From Sindora glabra (Eukaryota; Streptophyta; Magnoliopsida; Fabales; Fabaceae), in NCBI GenBank assembly GCA_020226215.1, contig CM035232.1, positions 79,448,693 to 79,512,692 of the forward strand: 64,000 nt of DNA, in the 5' to 3' direction. The notes beneath the pieces were generated by a model. The model did not search any database. It was not told where the DNA came from and saw only the letters and a program-made list of their open reading frames with translations. Position numbers and translations under genes: made by a program. This document shows, piece by piece, positions 13,151 through 24,279 of the stretch. Positions within the stretch are counted from its first letter, which is position 1; each line of letters starts with the position of its first letter.

Positions 13151-13565
13151 ATGGAGAGAATTTGTGAGATCAAATATTCTATTTTATTTTTCACTAACAT
13201 GGCAGAAGAAGGAGAACTCTTGATGGCAAGAAGAGCACTTAGCATTCAAACAATGGAGGAAGAGAACAACCAAAGAGAAAACTTATTCCACACACGCTGC
13301 CGAATTCAAGACAAGGTATGTAGTGTAATAATTGATGGAGGAAGTTGCAGCAATGTGGCAAGTGTTGAATTAGTAGAAAAGCTGAACTTACCTACACTCA
13401 AACACAACCGTCCCTACAAGCTCCAGTGGCTGAATGAGTGTGGTGAAATGAAAGTGACAAAACAAGTGAAAATTTTATTTTCTATTGGCAAATATAGAGA
13501 TGAAATTGTATTTGATATTATACCTATGAAAGCGTGTTATCTTTTATTAGGTAGGCCTTGGCAGT
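13151..13565 (+). pseudogene. Gypsy retropepsin (protease) fragment, split by insertion
   Basis: The translation contains ENLFHTRCRIQDKVCSVIID, then GGSC (the catalytic Asp-Gly-Gly of aspartic retropepsins), NVASVELVEKLNLPT, and ends LLLGRPW. These are the flap and C-terminal motifs of Gypsy protease. The frame is then cut by the Athila-like element, and the host sequence resumes at 21968 with YDRRVTHDEF. Gag should precede it but is absent: only about 500 bp of leader, including an A-rich 12705-12880 stretch, separates it from the primer site. It is closely related to the protease at 28441-28890. Confidence 0.8.
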
Positions 13566-15042
13566 TGACCGTGATCCCGCAAGTGCACGGGTTAAGTCGA
13601 GTTATAGTATAAAAGATATCGTCTCCACAGGGATTGAACGTTGAATACTAATTGAATTTCAAGAAAAATTATCTAGGCGTATCGATTGATATTGGGAATT
13701 AAGGATAAAAGGGCAAAACAGAGCTTAGTTATAAAAAAGGTTTAATTCAATGAAATGAAAGCGTACTCAGCTTAAGGTTCCCTTGTACATTTTATATGGA
13801 ATGAATATAATCCTCTAACTTGGTTTACTATTAATTTAGATTGCTGGATTATCAAAAATAAGCTATACCTCATTGCAAGGCTACTAGCTACTAAGCAAAA
13901 GATTAACTGCCTAGAATTTCTCTAGTAATCACTCATCTAGGTTGCATTAACATTGCTTTAGAATCCATTTTCAGACATTTCATCCTGTGCAAAAGAATCC
14001 AATTAGCTTAATTCCTAAGTCTAATTGATATTCCCAATGATCATGCAAGGTCCGATTAATTAATTGGTCATTCCAACCTAGAATCAATTAATCCATAACA
14101 CAAATCCAATATTCCGGAAGTACTGGTTTGTTCAAGTACAAAACAGAATAATCAAATCATAAATCAATAGTAAATCAAGCTAGATTATATAAAATTCAAT
14201 TCCATAAATCCATGAACAAGTTCATCCAAGCTGAGCACAAGGGTTTAGTGTGAAAATATTACAAAATTAGAAGAAAACCAGAAAACAAAGAGGGAATTCA
14301 AACAATTCATGAAGCTCTATAAATTCCTTGCTTGAATCTTCAATCCTTTGCTTGAATCCACGTTAGAAGTTGCCCTTGGTGAGTTTGGGTCTCTCCTAGG
14401 GTTTTTCCCAGCAGCTCTTCTTTTAATTTTTGGTTTCTCCTCCTCCTTTCAAAATTTCGCGCAAAACTTATATGGGAAATGTACACGGGGTTCGACACGG
14501 CCCGTGTTCTACCCCCTGTTTCTCAGTGAAAGTTGAGCAGCATGATACACAGGGTGCGACACTCCCCGTGTTTACTTGCGAAGTGTCAAGCAGTATGGTA
14601 CACGGGGTATGACATGGCCCATGTTGTACCCCGTGTTCTCCTACGAAAGCTGGTCAGTATGGTACACGGGGTGTGACACTCCCCGTGTTTATCTTAGAAG
14701 TGAAGGGCAGTATGATACACGGGGTATGACACGGCCCATGTATGATCCCGTGTTCTTCTCTAAGCAGTTCAGTGAAGTCTCGAAGCATTTCAGAAGGATA
14801 CACGACCTTCCACACGGGGTTCCCATACCCCGTGTTCTTTGTCAGGTGGGCAAATTTGCTTCGATTCTCCACAATTTGCATGATTTTACCTCCAGATCCT
14901 TTTCTAATGCTCAAATGTGTCATTTCAAAACCTGAAAACAAAATATCGAGCATCTAAGTATCCTTTTCAATCAATTTGCACAAGATACTAAGTAAATATG
15001 TGATGAAACACATAGAAATTAAGTGCAATTATGCATTTATCA
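13566..15042 (-). repeat. 3' LTR of the Athila-like element
   Basis: On the minus strand it runs from TGATAAATGC to GATCACGGTCA and follows the polypurine tract AGTGTGGGGTAAT (15055-15043). It is 1477 bp. It contains the CACGGGG/CCCCGTG array described separately. Confidence 0.88.
14481..14850. repeat. Array of GC-rich palindromic units in the 3' LTR
   Basis: Five tandem units of roughly 53-64 bp each contain TACACGGGGT...GACAC..CCCGTGT, a near-palindrome, separated by AT-richer spacers ending in CAGTATG. A sixth diverged pair lies at 14810-14850. Short open frames across it in several frames are by-products of the repeat. Confidence 0.85.
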
Positions 15043-16330
15043 ATTACCCCACACTTGAATCTTGCTCGTCCTCGAGTAAGGAAGTAAAAGAACAGAAAAT
15101 CTACTCTAATTTTTATTCTTTCCTCACCCTTTTTTTTTTTAAAATCAGGCAATCATTCAACAAATTAAAGATTAGGATCAAGTCATGCCAAGTAACTAAA
15201 TGAAAATAAAGTAACTAAATAAGTCAATCCTCAGCATAAAAGCAAAAGAGAATAGCCTCACAGGTAAAGTGTTTTCTCACACTCTCAAGATTAGGCTTGT
15301 GTATACTCTCAAATCAATCAGCTCATGACTTAATTCTACCATATGTTTGCAAAAATTCTAATCTCCACTACTATATTGTAAAATACATGCAAATCAGAGG
15401 ACTTTATTAGGGAAAATGGTGAGGATAGGGGGAAAGGAAAATCAAGGGGTGAAAAGTGATAAAGTCATGAGTTTGAAGGAAAAAGACACATTGGTCATGA
15501 GTTTGACCATTGTCGAGTTCCATTACTCAACTTAACATATTACTTTGCTTCAACACCCATTCTCTTCTTTTTCTTTTTTTTTTATCATATATATATATCA
15601 GTAAACACAACATTTTCTTCTTCCCTTTTTTTCTTTTTTTTTATTTATTTATTTCCTAACAAGCTTTTCTTCCTTTTCTTCCCAAATTATTTATTTGACA
15701 CCATTTTTTATTTATGGTGTTTTGTTTTTTTTTTGTTTGTTTGTATGTTTATTTGTTTTTTTTGTAAATCAATCAAAGCTATAAATCAACTTATCCAACT
15801 AGCAGCACTAAGTAAGGACCTCTAAGTGATAGTCAAACTCATATAATGTGTCTAATTTCCCTTAAACTCTAAGGTTCAAGTTTACTTGGGCAGTGGCTTT
15901 AGATGTACATAGTATGGCTAGGCTAGAAATGAGGGTCCAAGACTCAAAGTGGCTAACTAGGGGAAAAACTGAAAATAGTTTAGGGTATAACAAAGAAAAG
16001 GATTCAAATAAGCAAAACAAATAAAAAGGGTGAAGAAACATGGCCTCATCATTTTTTACATACAAAATACATAAAATGTAGCCTTAAAAAGAGCAAATGC
16101 AAGTTCTAGAGCAAAAAGTCAAGAGTGATGACATAATCCCTCAAGAAGAAAAAAAAATGAGCTTTAATTTCTAATGTGAAAATTGCTCAAAAGACTCAAA
16201 TCTCACAAGGATCAATTATGCTCATTACTCTTAGCTTCAAGCTTTAGATTTTCCTTATTAAGTTACCAGATAATCATTAAAGAAGCAAGGTATGAACCAA
16301 TCACTTTATTCAAAAGATTGCCCTAAAAAC

Positions 16331-16385
<55 letters not shown>

Positions 16386-16910
16386 CATTTTTAATTAATT
16401 TTTTAATTTTTTTATATCATTGAAATTGGAGCAAATTTTAGTACTCTAAATCAATCAAGCAAGTTCAAGTGCAAAACATTGCAAAGCATTCTAAACATTG
16501 CTCCCCCACACTTAAAATTGGACATTGTCCTCAATGTACAAATAAGGTAAATGGGAAAAGAGACAGAGAATAGATGGGGGACTGAAACTTCCCTGACAAG
16601 TGGAGCATGGTGGCCCAGTATAGATCATGACTTCAGGGAGATCCAGAAGCAGAGACAGATTAGGAGAGAGAGAGAGGAGACTGGTAATCTAAAAGAAAGA
16701 AGATGCAATACTGGAGAAAATATGATGTTAGTTATTACAGACATTAATATTAAAAGTGCAAGAAAATAAAAGAGAAATAGCTAAAATAATAACAAGTAAA
16801 TGAAAGTGCATAGTCAATATAATTACAGACCAAATAAATGGAAGTAGAGAGTAGAAATAAGTAAAAAGAAACAGGATATATAAGTAGAAAGGAAAAATAA
16901 ATGATCCAAG
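15043..16910. other. Non-coding 3' internal region of the Athila-like element
   Basis: On the minus strand it includes polypurine-type tracts ending GTGTGGGGTAAT (15043-15055) and GTGTGGGGGAGCA (16499-16513). Between them are T-rich stretches (15560-15760) and an (AT)n run. No coding similarity was recognised. Such duplicated polypurine-like tracts are common in Athila/Tat elements. Confidence 0.6.
16338..16382. repeat. (AT)n microsatellite
   Basis: This is an uninterrupted TA dinucleotide run of about 45 bp inside the Athila-like element. Confidence 0.95.
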
Positions 16911-17330
16911 CTACTGAGCAGGAAGGTCCGGATCAGTTGGGGAAGAAGGGTGGAAAAGCTGGAACAGGGGCTCGACCATGCTCTCGATGTGTTTGGAGCG
17001 CCTGTCCAAGTCGTCATAAAGACCCTCAATCCTCGTCTGATGGTCAGAGATAAGCCGAAGCTCAGCCAGAATTTGCTGCTGACCAGATAGTATGTCCCGG
17101 AAGTAGGCCTCGGATGAAACTATGCCCCCCGCAAAAGATGATGGTCCCATATCAGAAGTTGCATCACGATCGCCATCATCTCCTGGAATATCATGCTCTT
17201 CCTCATTGGGTGGCTGCTGCACAAGAAAATGGAGGGGTTTTGGCCATAAAAAGCTCGTCCGCCTAGGAACACGAGGTCCGACATGGCCCGTGTTGTACCC
17301 CGTGTTTCTCTCTGCAAGGCTCATGTTCAA
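16911..17330 (-). CDS. Small hypothetical frame downstream of gag-pro in the Athila-like element
   Basis: This is a 139-codon frame in the same orientation as gag-pro. Its first 30 or so codons overlap a CACGGGG array and are probably not meaningful. The remainder is acidic, then helical and heptad-like (EAYFRDILSGQQQILAELRL, HQTRIEGLYDDLDRRSKHIE) and ends in a proline-rich tail (HPSSPTDPDLPAQ). That looks like the coiled-coil C-terminus of a longer protein whose N-terminal part has been lost. Plant Athila-like elements can carry an extra frame after gag/pol, so this may be such a relic. No homologue is recognised with certainty. Confidence 0.4.
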   Translation of the reverse strand: MNMSLAERNTGYNTGHVGPRVPRRTSFLWPKPLHFLVQQPPNEEEHDIPGDDGDRDATSDMGPSSFAGGIVSSEAYFRDILSGQQQILAELRLISDHQTRIEGLYDDLDRRSKHIESMVEPLFQLFHPSSPTDPDLPAQ

Positions 17331-17505
17331 AATTCTTATTCATTGGTTCAGTCAGTGAGGTACACGGGGTAAGACACTCCCCGTGTTCAACACTGTGTAT
17401 CTCACTGGAATGCCATGAAAATCACAAAGCTTTTATATTAAATAGACAGTGAGGTACACGGGGTATGACACGTCCCGTGTTCAACACTGTATATCTCACT
17501 GGACT
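17268..17505. repeat. Internal array of CACGGGG/CCCCGTG palindromic units
   Basis: Three units of the kind found in the LTRs occur at about 17268-17310, 17360-17410 and 17450-17505. The last two also sit inside a larger inverted pair (CAGTGAGGTACACGG / GTGTATCTCACTG). The motif is therefore shared between LTR and internal region of one element. Confidence 0.8.
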
Positions 17506-17759
17506 GTGTTTTGAGCCTTCTGTGCAAGAAAACGAACAACAAACATGCATACATGCCTGATTTACCCCAGAGACAAAGACCAAGTGCAAAAATGAACATC
17601 TTAAATTAACAACTAATGACTTATATGCCTCAAACTACTCAGAAACTCAGAATGAAAATGGGAAAACTAAGATTTAAAAGCAAGAAAAATAAAAAAGTAA
17701 GCTTGGGTTGCTTCCCAAGAAGCGCTTATTTAAGGTTATAAACTCGACCCCTATTTTAA

Positions 17760-20168
17760 TCAATTTGGTGCTGCCATTATTAGTGGCCCGGCAACATAAT
17801 GTTTCAATCCCCGGCCATTAAGTGGTGGGCTTGCTTCCAATAATTCTGCATATGCAGCAATCTTCTCATTTTCATAAACTCCATCTGTGACTAGATATGC
17901 TTCAATTGGATCTTGAAGGCACCCCAAAAGAAGGGTTTCTTTCACAACTTTGTCTAGCACATCAATCCTGCATATTGAATCTTGACAAACAGGTAATTTA
18001 AGTGATTCATTCAAATTAAACTCAACTTTTTCATCCCCAACAGATAATGAAAGTCTTCCATTTTTTACATCAATTAAAGCACCCACAGTGGCTAAAAGGG
18101 GTCTACCCAAAATGATAGGGATTTGTGAATCCTCTTCCATTTCAAGTACAATAAAGTCAACAGGAATAAAGAACTTACCAACCTTGATAGGTATATCCTC
18201 AAGAATACTTACTGGATATTTCACTGAACGGTCGGCTAGTTGAAGAGAAACTGTGGTGGGCTTCATCTCTTCTATATTCAGCCTCTTTGCAACCGACAAT
18301 GGCATGAGGCTCACACTTGCTCCAAAGTCACACAATGCTCGATCAATTGAAACATTTCCAATCACACAAGGAATAGAGAAGCCGCCTGGGTCCTTTAGCT
18401 TAGGAGGTAGTTTGTTCTGGATGATGGCACTACACTCCTCCGTTAGGGCTACAATTTCATGCTCCTTTAGCTTCCTTTTGTTTGAGAGAATGTCCTTCAA
18501 GAATTTTGCATATGATGGCATTTGTGAAAGAGCATCAGTGAAGGGGATATTGATGTACAACTTCTTCAAAACTTCCAAGAACTTTCCAAACTGCTTATCA
18601 AGTTTAGCCTTTGCTAATCTTTGAGGATAAGGGACAGGCGCTTTGTATGGTTCTGGAGGGACATATTTTGACTTTTCAGGTAATTCCCCTTCGTTCACGT
18701 CAACATCATTAGGAATTGAGGCCTTTTTGCCTTCTTTCTGCTTTTCCCCCACACTTATCTCTTCTTCACCTTCTTGAGTGGCATTAGGATCCTTCAATAG
18801 CCTCCCACTCCTAAAAATGATTGCCATACAATGCTCCTTAGGATTTGATTCAGGTTGAGTAGGGAGTTGACTAAAAGCTCTAGAAGAAGAAGCAGAAGCT
18901 AGTTGAGCTATTTGGGTCTCCAACATTTTTCCATGTGTGGCCAATGAGTTAACTTGGGAGGACAGTTGCCTAATGGAATCTTCCATGGCTCTACCATGCT
19001 GTCTAAACTCTTCATTAGTTTTCTCTTGGAAAATGAGAAATTTCTCCAAGAGGCCTTCTAATTTAGCAGTGGAAGAGGTTTGAGCTGGTGGGTTGTATGG
19101 TCTTTGGTTTCGAAAATCGAGTGGTGGTGGTCTATTGGGAGTGGTTTGAGTGTTTTATGGCTGGGTGGGCTTGTAGGAAAAATTTGGGTGGTTCCTCCAT
19201 GATGGATTGTAGGTATTTCCAAATGATTCATTTGCATTTTTCTGTCTAAACCCACTGTTATGCACATAGTTCACTTGTTCAGTGAAATCTTGCCCCAATG
19301 TACACTCAGTTGCCATATGACCTGTAATACCACAAATCTCACAAGGAAGGTCAATAGCACTTGTTGCATTTACACTGTTAACTTGAAATTTATCAAACTT
19401 AGCCATAAGTGCATCTACTTTGCTACCTAGACTTCCTAGTGCATCTACCTTAGCTGACAAATGATTAAAAGCATCTAATTCATACTTACTTGGAGCTTTC
19501 CTTGAAGATCCCCTCTCATTTGATCATTGGTAATGATTCAAAGCCATATCCTCAATTAATTCATATGCTTCACCCAACCTTTTGTTCATCAAGGCAGCTC
19601 CAGCAGCAGCATCCACAATAAGCTTAGTATTGTAGTTCAAACCATTGTAAAAGGTATGAAGAACTAGCCATTTTTCTAACCCATGATATGGACACAGCTT
19701 TAATAGTTCCTTGTATCTATCCCAAGCATCAAATAGAGATTCCCCTTCTCTCTGAAAAAATGTAGTGATTTCATTCCTTAATTGAGCAGTCTTGCTTGGG
19801 GGAAAATATCTTGATAGAAAAGCCCTCAGTAGCTCTTCCCATGTTGTGATAGATCCTGCTGGTAAAGAATGTACCCAAGCTCTTGCTCTATCCCTCAAGA
19901 AGAATGGGAAGAGTCTAAGCTTAATAGCATCCGCTGCTACACCATTGATCTTGATTGTATCACAGTATTCTAAGAAAATCTAGATATGGAGGTTGGGATC
20001 CTTCATTGGTAGTCCACCAAACTGGTTTTGCTTCACTATAGACAAAAGAGCTGGCTTCAATTCGAAATTATTAGCCTCAACTGCAGGCCTTCTTATACTG
20101 GATTGAAGCCCAGTGGCGTCGGGTGCTGCAAATTCTCTCAAAGATATGTTATCCATGTCTTCAAGCAC
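17760..20168 (-). pseudogene. Athila-like gag-protease polyprotein with three nonsense codons
   Basis: A single frame of about 803 codons runs without frameshift from the Met at 20168 to the stop at 17760. It is interrupted only by TAG near 19978, TGA near 19522 and TAA near 19153. The parts are: a gag capsid domain (RDRARAWVHSLPAGSITTWE, LRAFLSRYFPPSKTAQLRNE); a C-x2-C-x4-H-x4-C zinc knuckle CEICGITGHMATEC; a linker; the Athila gag signature YPQRLAKAKLDKQFGKFLEV; and an aspartic protease with active-site motif DFGAS and C-terminal motif IPIILGRPLL. The longest open piece is 19049-17760 (429 codons). No RT follows. The intact length apart from stops and the near-identical LTRs indicate recent activity, presumably mobilised by a full Athila elsewhere. 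Confidence 0.88.
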
Positions 20169-20460
20169 TAGTTCAAGGTTAATTTCCTCTTAGATATGTA
20201 CTGATTTTTGCTCTCTCCTTCTCCTAAGCAGAGTTCTCTCAATCTCCGGGTCTAAGTCAAGAATTCCTTCAAGACTTCTCCTTCGCATATACAAAGATTT
20301 TCTGCAAAAAGAGTAGGTAATACTCGAATAGAACAAAGTAAGAAAGAAATGCTATATATAAAAATAAGAAAATCAGAACAAGATGAATTAAGAACTAAAA
20401 GAAAATGAATTGCCTAGTCTAATTCACTCAAAACTTTCTGTTAATATCAACCAGTTGCAA

Positions 20461-20482
20461 TTCCCGGCAACAGCACCAAAAA
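20461..20482 (-). promoter_or_regulatory. Primer-binding site of the Athila-like element
   Basis: The minus-strand sequence TTTTTGGTGCTGTTGCCGGG lies just inside the 5' LTR. It is the characteristic Athila/Tat primer site with a few transitions from the consensus. Confidence 0.8.
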
Positions 20483-20484
20483 CT

Positions 20485-21962
20485 TGACTGTGATCCCGCA
20501 AGTGCACGGGTTAAGTTGAGTTATAGTATAAAAGATATCGTCTCCACAGGGATTGAACGTTGAATACTAACTGAATTTCAAGGAAAATTATCTAGGCGTA
20601 TCGATTGATATTGGGAATTAAGGATAAAAGGGCAAAACAGAGCTTAGTTATAAAAAAGGTTTAATTCAATGAAATGAAAGCGTACTCAGCTTAAGGTTCC
20701 CTTGTACATTTTATTATGGAATGAATATAATCCTCTAACTTGGTTTACTTTTAATTTAGATTGCTGGATTATTAAAAATAAGCTATACCTCATTGCAAGG
20801 CTACTAGCTACTAAGCAAAAGATTAACTGCCCAGAATTTCTCTAGTAATCACTCATCTAGGTTGCATTAACATTGCTTTAGAATCCATTTTCAGACATTT
20901 CATCCTGTGCAAAAGAATCCAATTAGCTTAATTCCTAAGTCTAATTGATATTCCCAATGATCATGCAAGGTCCGATTAATTAATTGGTCATTCCAACCTA
21001 GAATCAATTAATCCATAACACAAATCCAATATTCCGGAAGTACTGGTTTGTTCAAGTACAAAACAGAATAATCAAATCATAAATCAATAGTAAATCAAGC
21101 TAGATTATATAAAATTCAATTCCATAAATCCATGAACAAGTTCATCCAAGCTGAGCACAAGGGTTTAGTGTGAAAATATTACAAAATTAGAAGAAAACCA
21201 GAAAACAAAGAGGGAATTCAAACAATTCATGAAGCTCTATAAATTCCTTGCTTGAATCTTCAATCCTTTGCTTGAATCCACGTTAGAAGTTGCCCTTGGT
21301 GAGTTTGGGTCTCTCCTAGGGTTTTTCCCAGCAGCTCTTCTTTTAATTTTTGGTTTCTCCTCCTCCTTTCAAAATTTCGCGCAAAACTTATATGGGAAAT
21401 GTACACGGGGTTCGACACGGCCCGTGTTCTACCCCCTGTTTCTCAGTGAAAGTTGAGCAGCATGATACACAGGGTGCGACACTCCCCGTGTTTACTTGCG
21501 AAGTGTCAAGCAGTATGGTACACGGGGTATGACATGGCCCATGTTGTACCCCGTGTTCTCCTACGAAAGCTGGTCAGTATGGTACACGGGGTGTGACACT
21601 CCCCGTGTTTATCTTAGAAGTGAAGGGCAGTATGATACACGGGGTATGACACGGCCCATGTATGATCCCGTGTTCTTCTCTAAGCAGTTCAGTGAAGTCT
21701 CGAAGCATTTCAGAAGGATACACGACCTTCCACACGGGGTTCCCATACCCCGTGTTCTTTGTCAGGTGGGCAAATTTGCTTCGATTCTCCACAATTTGCA
21801 TGATTTTACCTCCGGATCCTTTTCTAATGCTCAAATGTGTCATTTCAAAACCTAAAAATAAAATATCGAGCATCTAAGTATCCTTTTCAATCAATTTGCA
21901 CAAGATACTAAGTAAATATGTGATGAAACACATAGAAACTAAGTGCAATTGTGCATTTATCA
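20485..21962 (-). repeat. 5' LTR of the Athila-like element
   Basis: It is 1478 bp and almost identical to 13566-15042, including a second copy of the palindromic array at 21401-21770. It ends at 21962, where the Gypsy host sequence resumes. Confidence 0.88.
21401..21770. repeat. Array of GC-rich palindromic units in the 5' LTR
   Basis: This is the same five-unit TACACGGGGT...CCCGTGT array as at 14481-14850, here in the other LTR. Confidence 0.85.
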
Positions 21963-21967
21963 ACAGT

Positions 21968-22385
21968 ATGATAGGAGAGTCACACATGACGAGTTTTCAA
22001 ACCATTATTCTTTTGCACTTCGAGGGGAACCTATAACCCTCCTTCCTATGTCACCAAAACAAATATTGGAAGATCAAATTAAAAGAGAAAAGAAAAGAGA
22101 GAGTGAGAGTGAGAGTATGAAAGAAAATAAGAAAGAAAAAAGTGAAAATAAAAATGAGAAAAAGCCAGAAAAAGTGAGCCAACTAAGAGAGAAGAAAGAA
22201 AGAAAAAGAAAAAAATAGAGAAAAATGAGAGAAGAGCTTGCTAGTGGCAAAAAAGAATGAGATTAAACAAGTTTTATTTTCTCAACAAAACCTCCTAATA
22301 CTTCTATACAAAGAGGTTATGTTCAACACTAATGACTTAACTTTTGTGTTGCCTAGTGTTGTTTTGCCCATTTTACAGGAATATG
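21968..22385 (+). pseudogene. Continuation of the Gypsy protease and the linker to RT
   Basis: The sequence resumes exactly where 13565 stopped (YDRRVTHDEFSNHYSFAL, then EPITLLPMSPKQILEDQI). It passes into a strongly Lys/Glu-rich linker (22080-22216), a stop at 22216, and the pre-RT block ending VLPILQEYE. The RT itself is missing: from about 22386 the text jumps to the RNase H C-terminus. Confidence 0.7.
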
Positions 22386-23268
22386 AAGCCCTCAAACATG
22401 TGAAGAGCCAAAGCAAGTTGAACCATAGGCATTCTAAAAGGATTGATTGAATTCAGTGAGTTGTTTCCTTGTGTGATTAAACATAAGAAAGGTAAAGAAA
22501 ATATTATGACTAATGCTTTATCACAGAGGTATGTTCTTCTTTGCATATTAGATGTTAAGGTTGTTGGCTTGAAATTTATTAAAGATTTGTATGCTAATGA
22601 TGTTAATTTTGGTGAGACCTTTAGTCATTGTAAACCAGATGTTGGTTGGAACAAATTCTTCTTGTACAATAATTTCTTATTTCAGATTGACAAATTTTGC
22701 ATCTCAAGTTATCTATTGCATGTGATATTGTTGAAAGAAATGTATTCTGGATTTATGAGACATTTTGGCATTGCAAAAATATTTGTTGTTTTAAATGAAC
22801 ATTTTGGTTGACCTAAAATGCACATGGAGGTTGAGAAATTTATGAGAAAAGGCATTGCATGTTATAAAGTAAAATTTAAATTAAATCCTTATGAATTGTA
22901 TACTCCCCTCCACATTCCAAATGTACCATGGGAAGATATTTCTATAAATTTTATTTTGGGATTGCCTAGGTCTACGAGGGGAAGATTTGTGAACCATGCC
23001 AATAAAGGAATCAAGCAAATAATTTTTGAGCTTGGAGACTTCATCTGGTCACATCTAAGAAAAGAGAGATTTCTTGTGAAAAGAAAATCTAAACTCATGC
23101 TTAAAGGAGATGAACCTTTCTAGTTCTTGAGAGAATTAATAATAATACTTATAAGTTTGAATTGTTTGTTAAGTATGGAATTACTACCTTCAATGTTTTT
23201 AATCTTCTTCCTTATTTTAATGCAGATCTTGAAGAGTTGAGGACGACTCCTTTTCAAGAGGGGGAGGA
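22386..23268 (+). pseudogene. Gypsy RNase H end and integrase remnants, catalytic core deleted
   Basis: After the deletion junction come EALKHVKSQSKLNHRHSKRI and VIKHKKGKENIMTNALSQRY (RNase H end). Next is the zinc-binding region with a TGA near 22812, then PWEDISINFILGLPRS. At about 22989 the text jumps to the integrase C-terminal GDFIWSHLRKERF, so the DDE core is gone. The polypurine tract CAAGAGGGGGAGGA closes the region at 23255-23268. Both deletions plus point stops make it non-autonomous. Confidence 0.75.
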
Positions 23269-24279
23269 TGATATGAACCAGTCCAACACTTTGCATAATC
23301 AAGCCTAAGTAGAAAATGACTTAATTTTAAGTGAAGGCCTAATGACAAGAGGAAGGCTCAAAAGAATACAAGAAGCAATTGGAGCCCATGTAAATGCAAT
23401 TCTGGCCCAAGGAGCCTAAGTAAATGAAATAAATAAAGTAGAAGTGTTGCTTATCCAAGCCCAAGAAATCTAAAGATACTTAAGGTGCAACGAATCTAGA
23501 CACATTTTCCTAATATGGAGCATTATAAATTAGGAGATAATTTCCTATTAAGGAATGTTTGAGTCAAATGAATCTGGACATATTTCCAATATGGAGCATG
23601 ACAAATTAGGAGATAATTTCCTATTACGGAATGCATCAAATGTGGACATATTTTCTTAATATGGAGTGCAATGAACCTGGACATATTTCCAATATGGAGT
23701 GCAATAAAACCGGAGATATTTTCCTAATCAGGATTGCAACAAATAAGGAAAATCTGAGAATAATTTCTATTTTTAATTTTGTGATAGTCAAACTTTGTAT
23801 TTATGGCATTTACTATTTGTACTTTCCTAAGACTAGTATAATTAGGAATCTATGTAACTCAGAATAGGCAGTTTATGAATAATACACAAATTTGAGTGTT
23901 TCTTCTCCAAAGTGTGAGAATATTATCTTCTTTTGCTCTTGTGAAACTTTGCTTTGCCAATCTTCCTTTATAAGATTGGTGATTCAAATTCATAAAAGCT
24001 CCCAATTTGTGTTTCAACCCAGGTGCGTTGTTGTGTGGATTGGTCAATTTGTGTTCGTGGTTGGACAAGTGGTCTAAGTAGCAGGTTGCGTTCCTTATAG
24101 CGTTGGTTGGCTGCTTGCATTCGTCAGGTCATTAAACCACCCAAGTCAGAGCTTATCACTCTCAATTTCCTTCCTCATTTCTGGAGTGTGGCACTCATAT
24201 TATTCTTTTACATTGTTTTTTATTTATTTTATTTGCCTACGCCATGAAGATCGGGACACCCCTATGGAATTTCCTATCA
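23269..24279 (+). repeat. 3' LTR of the Gypsy element
   Basis: It begins TGATATGAACCAG right after the polypurine tract and ends CCTATCA. It is directly followed by the target duplication CAAGT. It lacks one 33-bp tandem unit relative to 11598-12640. Confidence 0.9.

Larger units (their letters stand above)
13566..21962 (-). mobile_element. Young Athila-like LTR retrotransposon with gag-protease only
   Basis: Near-identical LTRs (13566-15042 and 20485-21962) flank an 8.4-kb element in minus orientation. The primer site just inside the 5' LTR (20482-20461 on the minus strand) reads TTTTTGGTGCTGTTGCCGGG, the Athila/Tat type (Asp-tRNA-like). The only pol domain is a protease joined to gag (20168-17760); RT, RNase H and integrase are absent. 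The 3' internal 2.7 kb carries an unrelated small frame, palindromic arrays and more than one polypurine-like tract. The flanking duplication is GCAGT on the left and ACAGT on the right, one mismatch. I counted about 12 substitutions and one indel between LTRs (about 99% identity). Confidence 0.88.
11598..24279 (+). mobile_element. Complete-ended but internally deleted Ty3/Gypsy element (carrying a nested Athila-like element)
   Basis: Two LTRs (11598-12640 and 23269-24279), a Met-tRNA-type primer site at 12643, a polypurine tract at 23255-23268 and a perfect 5-bp target duplication CAAGT (11593-11597 and 24280-24284) define the element. Only a protease piece, a protease-to-RT linker and fragments of RNase H/integrase survive inside. 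Gag, the RT palm and the integrase catalytic core are deleted. It sits in the gag gene of the SIRE-like element, on the opposite strand, and was later invaded at 13565. By eye the LTRs are about 95-96% identical. Confidence 0.9.

Noticed and set aside
14348..14957. Several overlapping short frames on both strands (repeated at 21268-21877)
   Set aside because: They arise from the palindromic CACGGGG array, which is open in many frames. They are identical in both LTRs because the LTRs are copies.
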